A DNA stretch of 10,836 bases from JAHDHW01 sp964551455. Its GTDB lineage: Bacteria; Bacteroidota; Bacteroidia; Chitinophagales; Saprospiraceae. Location: positions 1-10,836 of the forward strand of contig CAZKDA010000160.1 in NCBI GenBank assembly GCA_964551455.1. Reading direction: 5' to 3'. Shown here piece after piece: positions 1 through 6,652 of this stretch. A program made the position numbers and the translations under genes. Every line of letters starts with the position of its first letter. Position 1 is the first letter of the stretch. A model generated the notes under the pieces. That model saw only the letters and a list, made by a program, of their open reading frames with translations. It searched no databases and had not been told where the DNA came from.

Positions 1-5
1 ACTAA

Positions 6-39
6 GCATAGATTAATTTTTATAATCCGAAATCTATGC
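6..39. repeat. Inverted repeat, 9-bp arms, 16-base loop
   Basis: GCATAGATT at 6-14 is matched perfectly by AATCTATGC at 31-39. Neither side is followed directly by a T run, so a standard intrinsic terminator is not well supported. It lies about 120 bases downstream of the minus-strand promoter candidate at 161-168, so it could form a hairpin in the leader of a gene beyond the left edge. The function is unknown. Confidence 0.45.
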
Positions 40-160
40 GGTGTCGTGTATAAAACCTTTTCAAAATGAAAAAAACAAAATTTCAGTTCAAAAACGAATA
101 AGTATTTTTAATGTTGTAAAGTGTTTTCCGTTTTTTTTTGTTTGCTCCATTTTGACACGG

Positions 161-168
161 CAAAGGTA
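161..168 (-). promoter_or_regulatory. Candidate -7 box TACCTTTG, reading leftward
   Basis: On the minus strand the sequence TACCTTTG fits the Bacteroidota -7 consensus TAnnTTTG exactly. No TTTG-like -33 box sits at the usual 19-20 base spacing; that position is covered by one of two direct repeats (187-194 and 209-216). A weak -33 with upstream repeats would suit an activator-dependent promoter. The gene it would serve lies beyond the left edge. Confidence 0.4.
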
Positions 169-186
169 AATAATATTTCAACCTAA

Positions 187-216
187 TCGGTTAAATCTAA
201 AACAATATTCGGTTAA
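187..216. repeat. Paired 8-bp direct repeats TCGGTTAA, 22-bp period
   Basis: TCGGTTAA occurs at 187-194 and again at 209-216, so the copies start 22 bp apart, close to two helical turns and thus on one face of the DNA. They lie immediately upstream of the leftward -7 box. Two short direct repeats with this period are the known architecture of LytTR-type response-regulator sites. The bases match that loose consensus (T-A/C-A/C-GTT-N-A/G) only partly. I infer a possible activator site; the regulator is unknown. Confidence 0.35.
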
Positions 217-393
217 CTAAGTTTTAAAAAAGTGTAAATGAAACATAATTCCGCAACATCAAGAAAATAGTTTTTAAAATTCTAAATTTCAACATTTTTC
301 TGGATTTAAAATTGTCCGGCATCGCACAAACAAAATTCCATTGGCAGATCGATTATTCGGACGATATTGGCAGCAACCAAAACAACAAAAAAA

Positions 394-423
394 TACCCGG
401 ATACATCATTTTGCATCCGGGTA
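394..423 (-). terminator. Intrinsic terminator (minus strand)
   Basis: TACCCGGAT at 394-402 pairs perfectly with ATCCGGGTA at 415-423 around a 12-base loop. Read on the minus strand, the GC-rich stem is followed at once by a run of seven T (plus-strand A run at 387-393). This is a classic Rho-independent terminator for transcription moving leftward. It would end the HU/SPOR message about 155 bases past its stop codon, leaving the heptamer repeat inside the 3' untranslated region. Confidence 0.8.
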
Positions 424-516
424 ATTTGATCTGAAAGATCACTGAAAATGTTTTTTAGCGCCGCAGAAAAAAGTTGTCAAATTTTAATACTATACTGAAC
501 CGTTGAAATAAATGTA

Positions 517-565
517 TTGTCTGTTGTCTGTTGCCTTTTGTCTGTTGTCTGTTGTCTATTGTCTG
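517..565. repeat. Seven-unit heptamer tandem repeat (TTGTCTG)
   Basis: Seven contiguous 7-base units fill exactly 49 bases. Five are TTGTCTG; the third is TTGCCTT and the sixth is TTGTCTA. The array starts 12 bases beyond the stop codon of the HU/SPOR gene and lies before the terminator, so the message would carry it as CAGACAA units. The unit length is not a multiple of three and no gene reads through it. Heptamer arrays of this style are known from cyanobacterial intergenic DNA (STRR repeats); any relation is only by analogy. Confidence 0.85.
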
Positions 566-577
566 ATATCTACCTTT

Positions 578-1579
578 CTATTCTTCAGTTAAAATCCATG
601 CCCGTTCATCAAATTTTTCACGAATGGCTTCAAGCATTTCATCGACCTCCTCTTTTTGGTCGTAACCAAAACGCACCCCAACTCTCGTCAGGTCGCTTAC
701 TTTATCCTGGTAAGCTTCGTAACCGAAGTTGTAAATATCCTTGAGGCGTTGCTCGACGCCTGATTTTTTGCTGAATACACCGATGATAACGATGCATTCC
801 TTTTGTGGAATGGCGCCGGAAGGTATTTTAGAATTGGTTTGGGGGTTTGTATGTTGATTTTCCCGAAAATCATCCGGACGATGCCGGCTTTCGGAAATAC
901 CTCCATAAGAAGACATGTTGTCGAGCGATGGTTTAATGTTCAGCCGGTTTTCAAAAACCGGGATTTTCTGGATCTCCGGTGCATGGCCGATCTTTTCTTT
1001 GTTGGTGTAAAACCAAATAAAAGTGGCTACAATGATCAGCGCCGGCAAAAATATGCTCGCAATTTTTTTAGCCAATGGCTGACGTGTCGGCAACTCTTTT
1101 TTGATGGCAACATGTTTTTGCGGCTTGGTTTTCTTTAACACGGGAGCTTCCTGAAGGCGCATCACCGGGTAAAATTGAAGCGAAGGAAGCCCAAACGCAG
1201 CGGTATTAAAGTTGGTGGTATCCTGTAAAAACCGCAGGTTGTTTTCATAATCCCTGTACAGCCTGCCGATGCCCGAAAGAATGACGATCTCTTTGTTGTC
1301 CAGCCTTTTTTGTGTTTCAAAAACAAAGCGTTCCACCTCCCAGAGCGCTTCATCTGATGAAAGATCATTTTTTTGTTTGACATGATCGACCAAGAGATTA
1401 TCGTTTGTTTGGAGGTCATCCGTGAATGTCAATTTTTTTGAAGGAGGATGTAAAAGTCCCTGCACATGATCTATCGCGGTTGGCTGGTACGTTGAAACAA
1501 TGCTTCCCAATTGAGGAATAATCACAGAATCATGTTCATAAAGTAAATCTCTGATATGGCTGGTAATGTCGATCGGCAT
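578..1579 (-). CDS. HU-like/SPOR membrane protein
   Basis: This 333-residue protein has no assigned role that I know of. Residues 1-45 and about 50-140 resemble the two bacterial CCDC81-type HU domains found in Bacteroidota (start 'MPIDITSHIRDLLYEHDSV', later 'IVILSGIGRLYRDYENNLRF'). A basic stretch (about 149-172) precedes one hydrophobic segment at about 174-190, then a low-complexity linker and a C-terminal SPOR domain (about 262-333, beginning 'ECIVIIGVFSKKSGVEQRL'). SPOR domains bind denuded glycan strands of peptidoglycan. The predicted topology puts the HU-like part in the cytoplasm and SPOR in the periplasm. The ATG start fits the domain start and a promoter about 40 bases upstream. 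The domain order is confident; a bridge between nucleoid and cell wall is inference. Confidence 0.85.
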   Translation of the reverse strand: MPIDITSHIRDLLYEHDSVIIPQLGSIVSTYQPTAIDHVQGLLHPPSKKLTFTDDLQTNDNLLVDHVKQKNDLSSDEALWEVERFVFETQKRLDNKEIVILSGIGRLYRDYENNLRFLQDTTNFNTAAFGLPSLQFYPVMRLQEAPVLKKTKPQKHVAIKKELPTRQPLAKKIASIFLPALIIVATFIWFYTNKEKIGHAPEIQKIPVFENRLNIKPSLDNMSSYGGISESRHRPDDFRENQHTNPQTNSKIPSGAIPQKECIVIIGVFSKKSGVEQRLKDIYNFGYEAYQDKVSDLTRVGVRFGYDQKEEVDEMLEAIREKFDERAWILTEE

Positions 1580-1619
1580 CTCAATTTTTTGTTTTTATAT
1601 CCTGGTTCTAAAGGGTACT

Positions 1620-1650
1620 CAAAATTAATACAAATTTTACTCTTGTGAAA
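1620..1650 (-). promoter_or_regulatory. Promoter for the HU/SPOR gene
   Basis: On the minus strand TTTC (1647-1650) and TAATTTTG (1620-1627) are separated by 19 bases. The second matches the Bacteroidota -7 consensus TAnnTTTG exactly; the first matches TTTG in three of four bases, at the expected spacing. Transcription would start near 1613, giving a leader of roughly 34 bases before the ATG at 1579. It implies the gene is transcribed separately from the ferredoxin upstream. Confidence 0.55.
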
Positions 1651-1726
1651 GGAGAAACAAGGAGATAAAAGCTATGAGCTATACGTTATGAAAAAACTTG
1701 ACTTATAACCCCTAACCCCTCACCTT
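1651..1726. repeat. Mosaic of short tandem repeats (10-mer, then two heptamer types)
   Basis: Three different short repeats lie almost end to end. First are two 10-base units (GGAGAAACAA, GGAGATAAAA; 1651-1670). Next are three related heptamers (AGCTATG, AGCTATA, CGTTATG; 1670-1690). After 15 bases come two TAACCCC heptamers and a degenerate third (1706-1726). They occupy most of the gap between the ferredoxin stop and the HU/SPOR promoter. The period of seven is shared with the array at 517-565, although the unit sequences differ. Confidence 0.6.
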
Positions 1727-1753
1727 TATTATCACTCAAACTGCATTTCACCT

Positions 1754-2071
1754 TCATCCTGCCTGTGGAGCCAGCTTAACCTCCAGCCCGTCGAGTTCAT
1801 CCGCCAGTTTGATCTGGCAGCCGAGCCTGCTGTTTTCCTTGACAAAAAAAGCCTGGTCGAGCATATTTTCCTCGTCTTCGGAAGGGGGTTGTAATTCATG
1901 ATCGCTGTTGACATACACATGGCAGGTGGAGCAAAGCGCCATACCGCCGCAAGTTCCTTCTACGGGAAGCTCGTTGGCCTTACAAAGCTCCATGAGATTG
2001 AGGTTCATGTCAGTTGGCGCTTCGAGGAGGTGTTGATTATTTTCGCGGTCAGTTACTTTGATTTTTATCAT
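1754..2071 (-). CDS. 2Fe-2S ferredoxin (adrenodoxin type)
   Basis: This 105-residue protein is a one-electron carrier in the cytoplasm. The four cluster ligands are C41, C47, C50 and C85, in the C-X5-C-X2-C...C pattern of vertebrate/adrenodoxin-type ferredoxins rather than the C-X4 pattern of plant type; the core reads 'GTCGGMALCSTCHVYV'. Length is normal and no extra domain is present. The ATG lies 17 bases after the stop of the reductase gene on the same strand, so the two are probably co-transcribed. Functionally the reductase could pass NADPH electrons to this ferredoxin, which would serve an oxygenase or other acceptor elsewhere. I see no such acceptor in the window. There is no clear Shine-Dalgarno sequence, as is usual in this phylum. 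Confidence 0.93.
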   Translation of the reverse strand: MIKIKVTDRENNQHLLEAPTDMNLNLMELCKANELPVEGTCGGMALCSTCHVYVNSDHELQPPSEDEENMLDQAFFVKENSRLGCQIKLADELDGLEVKLAPQAG

Positions 2072-2088
2072 TTGGGCAGGTGGGTTCT

Positions 2089-3108
2089 TCAGTCTTTTTT
2101 ATCGGAAAAGCCTTCTACACCTGTAACGGTGGTATATTTAAACGAGAGCTTTTTATCGGGGTTGATGATCTTGAAAGCAGATTGCACCATCAGTGTCGCT
2201 TCATGGAAACCACAAAGGATCAGTTTCAGCTTTCCGGGATAGGTGTTGATGTCGCCTATTGCAAAGATACCCGGAACATTGGTGCCGTAATCAAGAGTAT
2301 TTACTTCGATGGCATTTTTGTCGATGTTCAGCCCCCAATCTGCTATCGGTCCCAATTTGGGTGACAAGCCAAACAAAGGAATAAAATGATCTGTCGGCAA
2401 TCTGATTTCCCCATTTTCATTGTGCCGGATGACAACGCCGTCCAGTTTTCCATTTCCGCTGAGGCCAACTATCTGTGATTCCGTGATCAGTTTGATCTTT
2501 CCTTCGAGGTTAAGCATTTTCACTTTTTCAACAGAATCCAACGCACCCCTGAACTGCGTACGGCGATGCACCAAAGTCAGCTCATTTGCTACATCAGCCA
2601 GAAATATCGTCCAATCCAACGCAGAATCTCCACCGCCGGCGATCACTACTTTTTTATTCCTGTAAAATTCCGGGTCTTTAATGATGTACTCGACGCCATG
2701 ATCTTCAAATTCATCGATGTTGGAAATGGGAGGTTTGCGTGGCTCGAAGCAGCCCAGCCCGCCTGCGATAGCGAGTACCGGAGCATTCAACTGAGTTCCT
2801 TTGTTGGTAGTAACCCTGAAAGAATTGTCCTGCAAACGCTCGACGGTTTCTGCCCTTTCCCCCAATGTGAAGCCCGGATGAAAAGGCTCGATTTGTTTCA
2901 ACAGATTTTTTACGAGATCGGAAGCCAGTATTTCGGGGAATCCGGGAATATCGTAGATCGGTTTTTTGGGGTAAACCTCGGTGAGTTGCCCTCCGGGCTG
3001 CGGCAAGGCATCAATCAGATGACAACGCAATTTCAACAATCCAGCTTCGAAAACCGTGAACAATCCTACCGGCCCTGCCCCAACAATAATTATATCCGTT
3101 TTTATCAT
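2089..3108 (-). CDS. Ferredoxin-NADP reductase, thioredoxin-reductase-like
   Basis: This 339-residue flavoprotein should transfer electrons between NADPH and ferredoxin. The FAD-binding glycine motif GAGPVG lies at 10-15, followed by the 'DALPQPGGQLTEVYP' segment typical of YumC-type reductases. The NAD(P) motif 'GGGDSALDW' is at 158-166 with a basic 'HRR' at 181-183 suited to the 2'-phosphate of NADPH. The second FAD signature 'GIFAIGDINTYPGK' is at 280-293. The redox CxxC of true thioredoxin reductase, expected just ahead of the second domain's flavin face, is absent, which supports ferredoxin reductase. Length fits the family (about 330-350). The ferredoxin gene follows after 17 bases and is its likely partner. 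Its own promoter is visible upstream. Confidence 0.92.
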   Translation of the reverse strand: MIKTDIIIVGAGPVGLFTVFEAGLLKLRCHLIDALPQPGGQLTEVYPKKPIYDIPGFPEILASDLVKNLLKQIEPFHPGFTLGERAETVERLQDNSFRVTTNKGTQLNAPVLAIAGGLGCFEPRKPPISNIDEFEDHGVEYIIKDPEFYRNKKVVIAGGGDSALDWTIFLADVANELTLVHRRTQFRGALDSVEKVKMLNLEGKIKLITESQIVGLSGNGKLDGVVIRHNENGEIRLPTDHFIPLFGLSPKLGPIADWGLNIDKNAIEVNTLDYGTNVPGIFAIGDINTYPGKLKLILCGFHEATLMVQSAFKIINPDKKLSFKYTTVTGVEGFSDKKD

Positions 3109-3136
3109 TTAAAAAGTCGTAATTCAAAAAAAAACG

Positions 3137-3166
3137 CAAAGATACTAACAATCCGCTACTAGCAAG
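3137..3166 (-). promoter_or_regulatory. Promoter for the reductase-ferredoxin pair
   Basis: On the minus strand CTTG (3163-3166) is followed 18 bases later by TATCTTTG (3137-3144), an exact match to the Bacteroidota -7 consensus TAnnTTTG. The expected transcription start is about 20 bases before the ATG at 3108. The promoter lies in the 68-base gap after the enoyl-CoA hydratase gene, so the reductase and ferredoxin can be expressed apart from the genes upstream. Confidence 0.55.
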
Positions 3167-3177
3167 GTTCAAACCTT
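3164..3177. repeat. Palindrome AAGGTT-CA-AACCTT
   Basis: A perfect 6-2-6 palindrome overlaps both the last bases of the enoyl-CoA hydratase gene (stop codon at 3177-3179) and the -33 element of the reductase promoter. That position suits an operator, but the loop is too short and no T run follows, so it is not a terminator. It may also be chance. Confidence 0.35.
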
Positions 3178-3959
3178 CAATTTCCTTTAAAATCAGCGGT
3201 TCGTCTTTCGACAAATGCTGTTGCACCTTCTTTGAAATCACGGGTTCCGGTAAGCTTTCCAAACTCCTGCATTTCAAAGTCGAAACCATCGACATCTTTG
3301 TTAAAATGAGCATTGACGCATTCGATGACTTTGGCAATTGCGAGCGGCGCCTTGTCGGCAATTTTTCCCATGATCTCAATGGCTTTTTTGACCTCCTCGC
3401 CTTGTGGCACCACGTAGTTGACGAGGCCGAGCCGGTGCGCTTCTTCTGCGCCGATCATCTCTCCGGTCATCATCAGTTCAGTGGCTTTTCCTTTTCCGAT
3501 CAACTGGATCAGTCGTTGTGTTCCGCCATAGCCCGGAATAGTTCCCAGGTTTACTTCCGGCTGACCAAAACGCGCCTTTTCACTGGCAACCCGGATGTGG
3601 CAGGCCATAGCCAGCTCACAACCACCTCCCAGCGCAAATCCATTTACGGCAGCAATGACCGGCTTCGGAAAGTGTTCGATAAAATAAAACACCTCTTGTC
3701 CGAACCTCGAAAGTTCTGAGCCTTTTTCCACGTTGAGTTCCAAAAATTCCTTGATGTCGGCGCCGGCAATGAAAGCCTTTTCTCCGGCTCCGGTGATGAT
3801 AATACCTCGCGCAGCATCATTTTTTGGAGCCGTTTCATAAAAAAAGTGATGCAGCTCGGTCATTGTACGGCTATTGAGTGCATTGAGCGCCTTTTCACGG
3901 TTGATGGTCAGAAAAAGGATATTGTCTTTAAAATCTACCTTGATATTTTCGTAAGTCAT
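3177..3959 (-). CDS. Enoyl-CoA hydratase/isomerase (crotonase family)
   Basis: This 260-residue cytoplasmic enzyme should hydrate 2-enoyl-CoA to 3-hydroxyacyl-CoA in fatty-acid or related acyl-CoA breakdown. The CoA-binding/oxyanion segment 'FIAGADIKEF' is at 63-72 and the second oxyanion loop 'NGFALGGGCELAMAC' at 106-120. Both catalytic glutamates of true hydratases are present, E115 ('GGGCELA') and E135 ('FGQPEVNLG'), 20 residues apart as in rat mitochondrial crotonase. That favours hydratase over isomerase or dehalogenase members. Length is typical. The gene lies 74 bases after the symporter stop and 68 before the reductase gene, so a shared operon is possible but not shown. Its substrate chain length cannot be told from sequence. 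Confidence 0.93.
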   Translation of the reverse strand: MTYENIKVDFKDNILFLTINREKALNALNSRTMTELHHFFYETAPKNDAARGIIITGAGEKAFIAGADIKEFLELNVEKGSELSRFGQEVFYFIEHFPKPVIAAVNGFALGGGCELAMACHIRVASEKARFGQPEVNLGTIPGYGGTQRLIQLIGKGKATELMMTGEMIGAEEAHRLGLVNYVVPQGEEVKKAIEIMGKIADKAPLAIAKVIECVNAHFNKDVDGFDFEMQEFGKLTGTRDFKEGATAFVERRTADFKGN

Positions 3960-4023
3960 GCGTTTTGTAATTTTTCAAAAAAATAATACGGCGAAAATAA
4001 AGATTAATTTAGAACAGCAGGCC

Positions 4024-4047
4024 GCAAATCCGTTTATTTTGATTTGC
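4024..4047. repeat. Inverted repeat over the symporter stop codon
   Basis: GCAAATC at 4024-4030 pairs with GATTTGC at 4041-4047 around ten bases that include the TAA stop of the symporter fusion. No T run follows on the minus strand, so it is at best a weak transcript-end or processing hairpin between the symporter and hydratase genes. Confidence 0.3.
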
Positions 4048-6652
4048 CGGAATAAATTGTCAATTCCTCAATAGGCTTGGAATGTTTAGGAAACATCAGA
4101 CTCGCCAAATATCCGCTGATGAGGCATGTAACGAACCCGGTCATTGTAAACAATAAAAAATGAACCGGCTGGTATTTGGCCAATAAAAACTGTACAACCG
4201 AGCTGATGACCAGTCCGGCCAACGCGCCGGTGCCATTGGCGCGGCTGCTGATGATGCCCAGCAAAAACACACCCCCAAGCCCCCCGACGATCAAACCGAT
4301 GATCTTGATAAACTCATCCCAGATGGATTTGATGTCCATGGTGGCAAACATCAGGGCAATGACGATCCCGATGATCCCGATGACCAGCGTTGCTATCCGG
4401 CCAACATGCAAGGCATTTCGTGTTATTTTAAACAGGCCATGAAAATCGACTGTGTAAGCCGTAGCTGCGGAATTCATGCTGCTACTCAGGCTTGACATGG
4501 CTGCCGCAAAGATACCGGCGATAAGCAGCCCGTTTATGCCATCGGGGAGTTGTGAAAAAATGTACCAGGGAAAGATCGCATCCGTTGACTGCATTGCCGG
4601 CAATAGTTCAGCGGGGTGTTTTTTGTAAAATGCAAACAAAGCGGTTCCGACAAAAAAATATATCCAGCCAATGGAAAGGCTGACGATTGTCGAGGTCCAG
4701 ATGCTCCGCTTGGCGCCCTGCAAATCTTTTGTGGTCAGGTACCGCTGAACCATCGATTGATCGGTGCTGTAAACGATCAATTGCGAAAAGAAACCGCTCA
4801 AAACCACCACCCAGAAAGTGGGTTGCGTAAAATCCAGCGCCATGTTAAGAATTTCGAATTTTTCGTGTTGCTGCCCTACTTTTACAATTTCCATCAATCC
4901 CCCTTCAAGTTGAAAAGAGATCAGGACCAGGCACAAAAAAATTCCGCCGATCAGCACAATGACCTGGAACACATCCGACCAGATGACCGCCTCGATGCCG
5001 CCCATGATCGTGTAAACCAGGCTGATCAATCCCATCAAAACGATGCAAAAAATGATATCCATTCCCGTCGCCACGTTCAACGCCACTGCCGGAAGATACA
5101 AGACGATGCCTATGCGGCCGATTTGGAAAATAATGAAAGAAAGGCTGCCTACCAGTCGGGTTGCGCGATTGAAACGCCGTTCCAGGTATTCATAAGCCGA
5201 AGTAATATCCAGCTTCCTGTAAAAGGGAATGAAAAGCCAGCAGACCACAATGGGGATCAATATCTGTGGAAGTTTAGTCATAAAATAAGCCCAATCGGTT
5301 GCAAAGGTTTTTGCAGGAACAGCCATGTAAGTGATTGCGCTCAGGCCGGTTCCGTAAAGGCTCAGGCCAGCCGCCCACCAGGGTATTTTACGACCTCCCC
5401 TAAAATAATCGTCGGCATTTTTTTGTTTTTTTGAAAAATAAAAACCCATTAACACCAACAATACAAAATACAGGATCAGCACAAAGATATTGAGGTAGCC
5501 AAAATTTTGAAACTCGTTTTGAAAGGAAATTTCATAAATGTTCACAACCGGACTTCCGGAATCTTCTGCCATTCCGACCGCATGTATTTTATTTCCATTT
5601 TTATAACCAAACAACAGAGCGATACTGTCAGGAAATGATCCGGCAAACTCCCAGTTGTCGGTAATTGTGTGGTACAAAAAAGAGCGGTTCGCGGATTTGT
5701 CAAAATATAAAACATCGGTCGCGCCAACAGGGATTGCAGAACCAGGTTGAGGCTCGGCAACATTTTCAAATTCAAAAGGAAAAGGACTCAATGGTTTCAG
5801 CCTGCCTGAACCGGGATAGTAGCGGAACACTTCGCGGGATCGGTTGTAACCGTTTCCGGCAGTGGTCTCCAGACCGCCGAAAAAGAACAAGCAATTTTCG
5901 AGGCCGTCGCTTTGGAATGTCATGGCCGGAAAAATCCCGGTGTAAGAATGTGGGAGTTCCAGTGGTTTCCATTGTCTGGTACCTGGACTGGCAGATAGAT
6001 CCAATGTAAAAATAGTATTGGAATTGTTGTTGTCAACAGATTGCAGTATCCCAGTTGACAAATAAACTGTTGAGCCATAAAAAGCGCCTGAGACCAGCGC
6101 TAAAGGCATTGGAAGTGCAGGCAATGTGTCTAATTCAACGGCATTTTCCACCTCGTTCCAACGCAGCAAAAACACAAGGCGGCTCCGTCCGTTTTCAGAA
6201 ACCCCGCCTGAGCAGACCACTCCTCCGGAAGTTGAAACTGAGCCGCCAAAAGCAGCCGGAGCAATTGGAAATTCAAATGCAGTTTCAGACAATTCGTAAG
6301 TGCCGGAAACGTTTGGCCGGATGACAAAGATTTTGTCATTCCAACGATGATCCACGGGATTGAGGGAATCGCCGTAGGAAAAGTTGCGGCCTCCGGCGAT
6401 CAGGATCGCACCGTTGTGAAAACCGACAAAGGCGCCTTTTAAATCTTTGACAGGAAAATTAACACCCGAAACGGAAGTGATTTTTTCCCAATTCATCTTA
6501 CCGTCGCCAAAAAAAATCTGGTCATTCTGGCAAAAAGCGAGCTGATGAAAAGGAAAAATAGAGAGGATAAAAAAAATAATTATACCGCCAGCCTTCAAAT
6601 TTTGTGCATTCGCCCAAAACTTGAAGGCTGCGGCATAAACATCAAACCGCAT
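4034..6652 (-). CDS. NanM-like mutarotase fused to sodium:solute symporter
   Basis: From the ATG at 6652 this is an 872-residue two-part protein. After an N-terminal export signal (hydrophobic core about 22-41), residues about 45-380 form a kelch-type beta-propeller. Its repeats carry GG pairs, and the block 'AILIAGGRNFSYGDS' matches the cyclically permuted mutarotases related to E. coli NanM (N-acetylneuraminate anomer epimerase). Residues about 385-862 are an SSS-family Na+ symporter with about 13 membrane segments. Visible SSS signatures are 'YFRGGRKIPWWAAGLSLYG', 'TDQSMVQRYL' (630-639) and the serine-rich helix 'SSLSSSMNSAATAYTVD' (720-736) that forms the sodium site. SSS proteins start outside the membrane, so the propeller would face the periplasm and hand sugar to the carrier. 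The divergent sialidase supports a nonulosonic-acid substrate, but specificity is inferred. A TTG 33 bases upstream is a less likely start. Confidence 0.88.
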   Translation of the reverse strand: MRFDVYAAAFKFWANAQNLKAGGIIIFFILSIFPFHQLAFCQNDQIFFGDGKMNWEKITSVSGVNFPVKDLKGAFVGFHNGAILIAGGRNFSYGDSLNPVDHRWNDKIFVIRPNVSGTYELSETAFEFPIAPAAFGGSVSTSGGVVCSGGVSENGRSRLVFLLRWNEVENAVELDTLPALPMPLALVSGAFYGSTVYLSTGILQSVDNNNSNTIFTLDLSASPGTRQWKPLELPHSYTGIFPAMTFQSDGLENCLFFFGGLETTAGNGYNRSREVFRYYPGSGRLKPLSPFPFEFENVAEPQPGSAIPVGATDVLYFDKSANRSFLYHTITDNWEFAGSFPDSIALLFGYKNGNKIHAVGMAEDSGSPVVNIYEISFQNEFQNFGYLNIFVLILYFVLLVLMGFYFSKKQKNADDYFRGGRKIPWWAAGLSLYGTGLSAITYMAVPAKTFATDWAYFMTKLPQILIPIVVCWLFIPFYRKLDITSAYEYLERRFNRATRLVGSLSFIIFQIGRIGIVLYLPAVALNVATGMDIIFCIVLMGLISLVYTIMGGIEAVIWSDVFQVIVLIGGIFLCLVLISFQLEGGLMEIVKVGQQHEKFEILNMALDFTQPTFWVVVLSGFFSQLIVYSTDQSMVQRYLTTKDLQGAKRSIWTSTIVSLSIGWIYFFVGTALFAFYKKHPAELLPAMQSTDAIFPWYIFSQLPDGINGLLIAGIFAAAMSSLSSSMNSAATAYTVDFHGLFKITRNALHVGRIATLVIGIIGIVIALMFATMDIKSIWDEFIKIIGLIVGGLGGVFLLGIISSRANGTGALAGLVISSVVQFLLAKYQPVHFLLFTMTGFVTCLISGYLASLMFPKHSKPIEELTIYSGKSK

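Larger units (their letters stand above)
1..577. other. Gene-free region left of the HU/SPOR gene
   Basis: I see no credible protein or RNA gene in this 577-base AT-rich stretch. It contains, from left to right, a 9-bp inverted repeat at the edge, a promoter candidate pointing left out of the window with two 8-bp direct repeats behind it, a minus-strand intrinsic terminator, and a heptamer tandem repeat just past the stop codon of the HU/SPOR gene. Each is listed separately. The stretch 217-393 shows nothing I can name. Confidence 0.7.

Noticed and set aside
93..150. Short minus-strand open frame of about 20 codons downstream of the leftward promoter candidate
   Set aside because: It is lysine-rich because of an A run, has no ribosome-binding or family support, and is expected by chance in AT-rich DNA.
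450..471. TTTTTT...AAAAAA inverted pair as a second terminator
   Set aside because: The stem would consist only of A-T pairs; the GC-rich hairpin at 394-423 explains termination far better.
517..744. Plus-strand open frame starting within the heptamer array
   Set aside because: Its first residues are only the translation of TTGTCTG repeats and the rest is antisense to the SPOR domain.
2566..3162. Open frame of 198 codons on the plus strand over the reductase gene
   Set aside because: It is antisense to conserved FAD and NADP motifs of the reductase and shows no family features of its own.
4616..5434. Open frame of 272 codons on the plus strand inside the symporter gene
   Set aside because: It is exactly antisense to conserved SSS sequence, and its product is rich in Gln, Asp, His and Lys with no recognisable domain.
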